Assembly: GCA_002320665.1 (NCBI GenBank)
Contig: DCKO01000034.1
Location: 1 to 8,237 of the forward strand
DNA: 8,237 bases
Source of the DNA: Micavibrio sp. UBA1672
GTDB lineage: Bacteria > Pseudomonadota > Alphaproteobacteria > Micavibrionales > Micavibrionaceae
Reading direction: 5' to 3'
Shown here: positions 7,104 to 8,237 of the stretch, piece after piece
Layout of the letters: each line of letters begins with the position of its first letter
Position numbering within the stretch: position 1 is the stretch's first letter
Made by a program: the position numbers and the translations under genes
Notes under the pieces: model-generated
Seen by the model: the letters and a program-made list of their open reading frames with translations, nothing else
Databases searched by the model: none
What the model was told of the DNA's origin: nothing

Positions 7104-7697
7104 TTACAAAGCACCCTTCGTGCTCGGCAGTTGATCGGATGCTCTCGGATCTGTCTCCACAGCCATACGCATCGCCTTTGCGGTTGCCTTGAAAATGCTC
7201 TCCGCGATGTGATGATTGTTAAATCCGGTCAAATTCGTAACGTGCAGTGTTATCCCGCCAGCGCCCGCAAGGGCCTGAAAAAACTCACGGAACAGCTCCG
7301 TATCCATCTCGCCCAATCGGTCACACGTAAAGCCCGCCTTCCACACCAGATAGGCGCGGTTAGAGAAATCCAGCGCCACGCTAGAGCGTGCTTCATCCAT
7401 CACCAGATCAAAATGCCCGTAACGGCGAATGCCTTTTTTATCACCCAAAGCTTCCTTCAAAGCCTGACCAAGCGCGATTCCGCAATCCTCGACACTATGG
7501 TGCGCATCAATGTGCAAATCGCCCTTACAGGTGACTTCCATATCAATCAGCGAATGCTTGGCAAGCTGATCCAGCATATGATCGAAAAAACCGATCCCTG
7601 TGCTCATTTTTGCCTTGCCTGTGCCATCAAGATTAACCGAAACAGAGATTTCTGTTTCATTGGTCTTGCGGGTGATTTTTGCGGTTCTATTGCTCAT
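7104..7697 (-). CDS. hisB: Imidazoleglycerol-phosphate dehydratase HisB
   Basis: Catalyses the dehydration of imidazole glycerol phosphate to imidazole acetol phosphate, the sixth step of histidine synthesis, as a manganese-dependent cytoplasmic enzyme. The 197-residue length fits the stand-alone, monofunctional form without the histidinol-phosphatase domain found in enterobacteria. Visible motifs are FFDHMLDQLAKH (H40, H48), the metal-binding DAHHSVED (H66, H67, E70) and its second copy NNHHIAES (H162, H163, E166), reflecting the internal duplication of the family, plus MDEARSSVALDFSNR. I chose ATG at 7697-7695. The frame stays open for 50 codons upstream, but that part resembles no family sequence and runs over the likely promoter. 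No good Shine-Dalgarno precedes the start. No other his gene is adjacent: hisB is flanked by a convergent hypothetical gene and the divergent gyrB. Confidence 0.96.
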   Translation of the reverse strand: MSNRTAKITRKTNETEISVSVNLDGTGKAKMSTGIGFFDHMLDQLAKHSLIDMEVTCKGDLHIDAHHSVEDCGIALGQALKEALGDKKGIRRYGHFDLVMDEARSSVALDFSNRAYLVWKAGFTCDRLGEMDTELFREFFQALAGAGGITLHVTNLTGFNNHHIAESIFKATAKAMRMAVETDPRASDQLPSTKGAL

Positions 7698-7703
7698 AAT
7701 TTT

Positions 7704-7739
7704 ATGCTTTTTAATTACTGTATAGATGCTTTTTAGCAT
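7704..7739 (-). repeat. Duplicated 10-mer and hairpin in the hisB leader
   Basis: On the + strand ATGCTTTTTA occurs twice, at 7704-7713 and 7726-7735, exactly 22 bases apart (about two helical turns). The second copy is also the left half of a perfect small hairpin, ATGCT-TTTT-AGCAT (7726-7739). Both copies lie between the likely hisB promoter and its start codon, the nearer one only 7 bases from the ATG. They could be a pair of operator half-sites or RNA elements in the leader. Chance is possible in AT-rich DNA. Confidence 0.45.
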
Positions 7740-7748
7740 GAAATTCTT

Positions 7749-7777
7749 AATATACCATTCCCAAAGCGCATTATCAG
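7749..7777 (-). promoter_or_regulatory. Predicted promoter for hisB
   Basis: Read on the minus strand, CTGATA (7777-7772) matches four of six -35 positions. It is 17 bases from TATATT (7754-7749), which matches five of six -10 positions and has the extended TGn just upstream. Transcription would begin near 7742, giving a leader of about 45 bases before the hisB ATG. Placement and spacing fit a sigma-70 promoter. Confidence 0.55.
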
Positions 7778-7808
7778 TAAAAAACTTAGAAAAATCAGTC
7801 TTTTCGGT

Positions 7809-7837
7809 TTGGTTTAAGGGGGGTTCCTTGCTATAAA
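7809..7837 (+). promoter_or_regulatory. Predicted promoter for gyrB
   Basis: TTGGTT (7809-7814) is separated by exactly 17 bases from TATAAA (7832-7837), a five-of-six -10 match. The spacer contains a run of six G. Transcription would begin near 7844, giving a leader of about 56 bases. The -35 matches only its first three bases, so this is moderate evidence. Confidence 0.5.
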
Positions 7838-7886
7838 TAAGGGTCAATCAATAGCGAATCGATGCAATAAAAATAGAGTAATAATA

Positions 7887-7890
7887 AAGG
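7887..7890 (+). promoter_or_regulatory. Ribosome binding site of gyrB
   Basis: AAGG lies 9 bases before ATG 7900 in an otherwise A/T-rich leader. It supports this start, which also agrees with the family N-terminus. Confidence 0.6.
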
Positions 7891-7899
7891 CAATATTTC

Positions 7900-8237
7900 A
7901 TGAGCGATAATAGCGCAGAAAATAAAAAACCAGTAGGCGATAATGACGATTACGGCGCGGATTCCATTAAGGTTCTGCGTGGTCTCGAAGCTGTGCGCAA
8001 GCGCCCGGGAATGTATATCGGGGACACAGATGATGGTACGGGTCTGCACCATATGGTCTATGAGGTTGTCGATAACGCGATTGATGAATCCTTGGCCGGA
8101 TATTGTGACCGGATTGATGTGGTTTTGAACGCCGATGGCTCTGTGACAATTAAGGATAATGGCCGCGGTATTCCAGTCGGTGAGCACTCCGAGGAAAAAG
8201 TCTCTGCCGCGCAAGTGATCATGACCCAGCTTCATGC
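7900..8237 (+). CDS. gyrB: DNA gyrase subunit B, N-terminal part (runs off the window)
   Basis: ATPase subunit of DNA gyrase, which with GyrA introduces negative supercoils. Only the first 112 codons are present, and the frame is still open at the right edge. The visible part is the start of the GHKL ATPase domain: a short acidic N-terminal tail (1-20), SIKVLRGLEAVRKRPGMYIG (22-41), motif I with YEVVDNAIDE (catalytic base E55, Mg-binding N59) and the nucleotide-binding motif DNGRGIP (86-92). Close similarity to ParE (topoisomerase IV) must be considered, but the GLEAVRKRPGMYIGDTDDGTGLHHMVYEVVDNAIDE pattern in pieces (for example GDTDDGTGLHHMVYEVVDNA) is typical of GyrB. The gene is divergent from hisB and not preceded by recF, as it often is elsewhere. 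Confidence 0.95.
   Translation, partial: MSDNSAENKKPVGDNDDYGADSIKVLRGLEAVRKRPGMYIGDTDDGTGLHHMVYEVVDNAIDESLAGYCDRIDVVLNADGSVTIKDNGRGIPVGEHSEEKVSAAQVIMTQLH

Noticed and set aside
7131..7736. 201-codon + strand open frame opposite hisB
   Set aside because: It lies antisense to a full, motif-complete HisB and its translation resembles no protein family.
7698..7847. 50-codon N-terminal extension of hisB
   Set aside because: The extension has no family resemblance, runs through the predicted promoter, and would make the enzyme much longer than the roughly 195-200 residues usual for the family.
7831..8235. 134-codon minus-strand open frame at the right edge
   Set aside because: It is antisense to gyrB, whose reading frame has the GHKL motifs, a ribosome binding site and the expected N-terminus.

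Overview
The window reads as a chromosomal segment of an alphaproteobacterium carrying mostly housekeeping genes. The order yqeY-type gene, dnaG, rpoD on one strand is the alphaproteobacterial counterpart of the macromolecular-synthesis cluster. The sigma factor and the ATM1-type exporter also look alphaproteobacterial. I cannot name the genus. Base composition is mixed: dnaG and the spacers are AT-rich, while the exporter is clearly GC-richer.

Left part (1-4868, + strand): a GatB/YqeY-domain protein, a 390-bp AT-rich spacer, DNA primase (dnaG), a 113-bp spacer, and the primary sigma factor (rpoD). The spacer before dnaG is the most structured non-coding stretch. It holds three separate inverted repeats, and the last one covers the dnaG start region. 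Middle (4921-7100, + strand): an ATM1-family half-transporter of the ABC class, followed by a small unrecognised gene that overlaps it by one base and has a near-perfect Shine-Dalgarno site. This small gene is about 36% GC, unlike the exporter.

Right part: a lone hisB on the minus strand (histidine biosynthesis), convergent with the small gene with only 3 bp between them and divergent from gyrB. The first 112 codons of gyrB (DNA gyrase subunit B) run off the right edge. The 202-bp hisB-gyrB spacer has one plausible sigma-70-type promoter for each direction. It also has a repeated 10-mer with a small hairpin in the hisB leader.

The genes cover replication priming (DnaG), supercoiling (GyrB), general transcription (RpoD), thiol/Fe-S-linked export (ATM1) and histidine synthesis (HisB). 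I see no mobile element, CRISPR array, tRNA or rRNA gene, and no strong evidence for a new multi-gene system. The leads worth checking are the hairpin at the dnaG start, the repeat in the hisB leader, and the compositionally foreign small gene behind the exporter.
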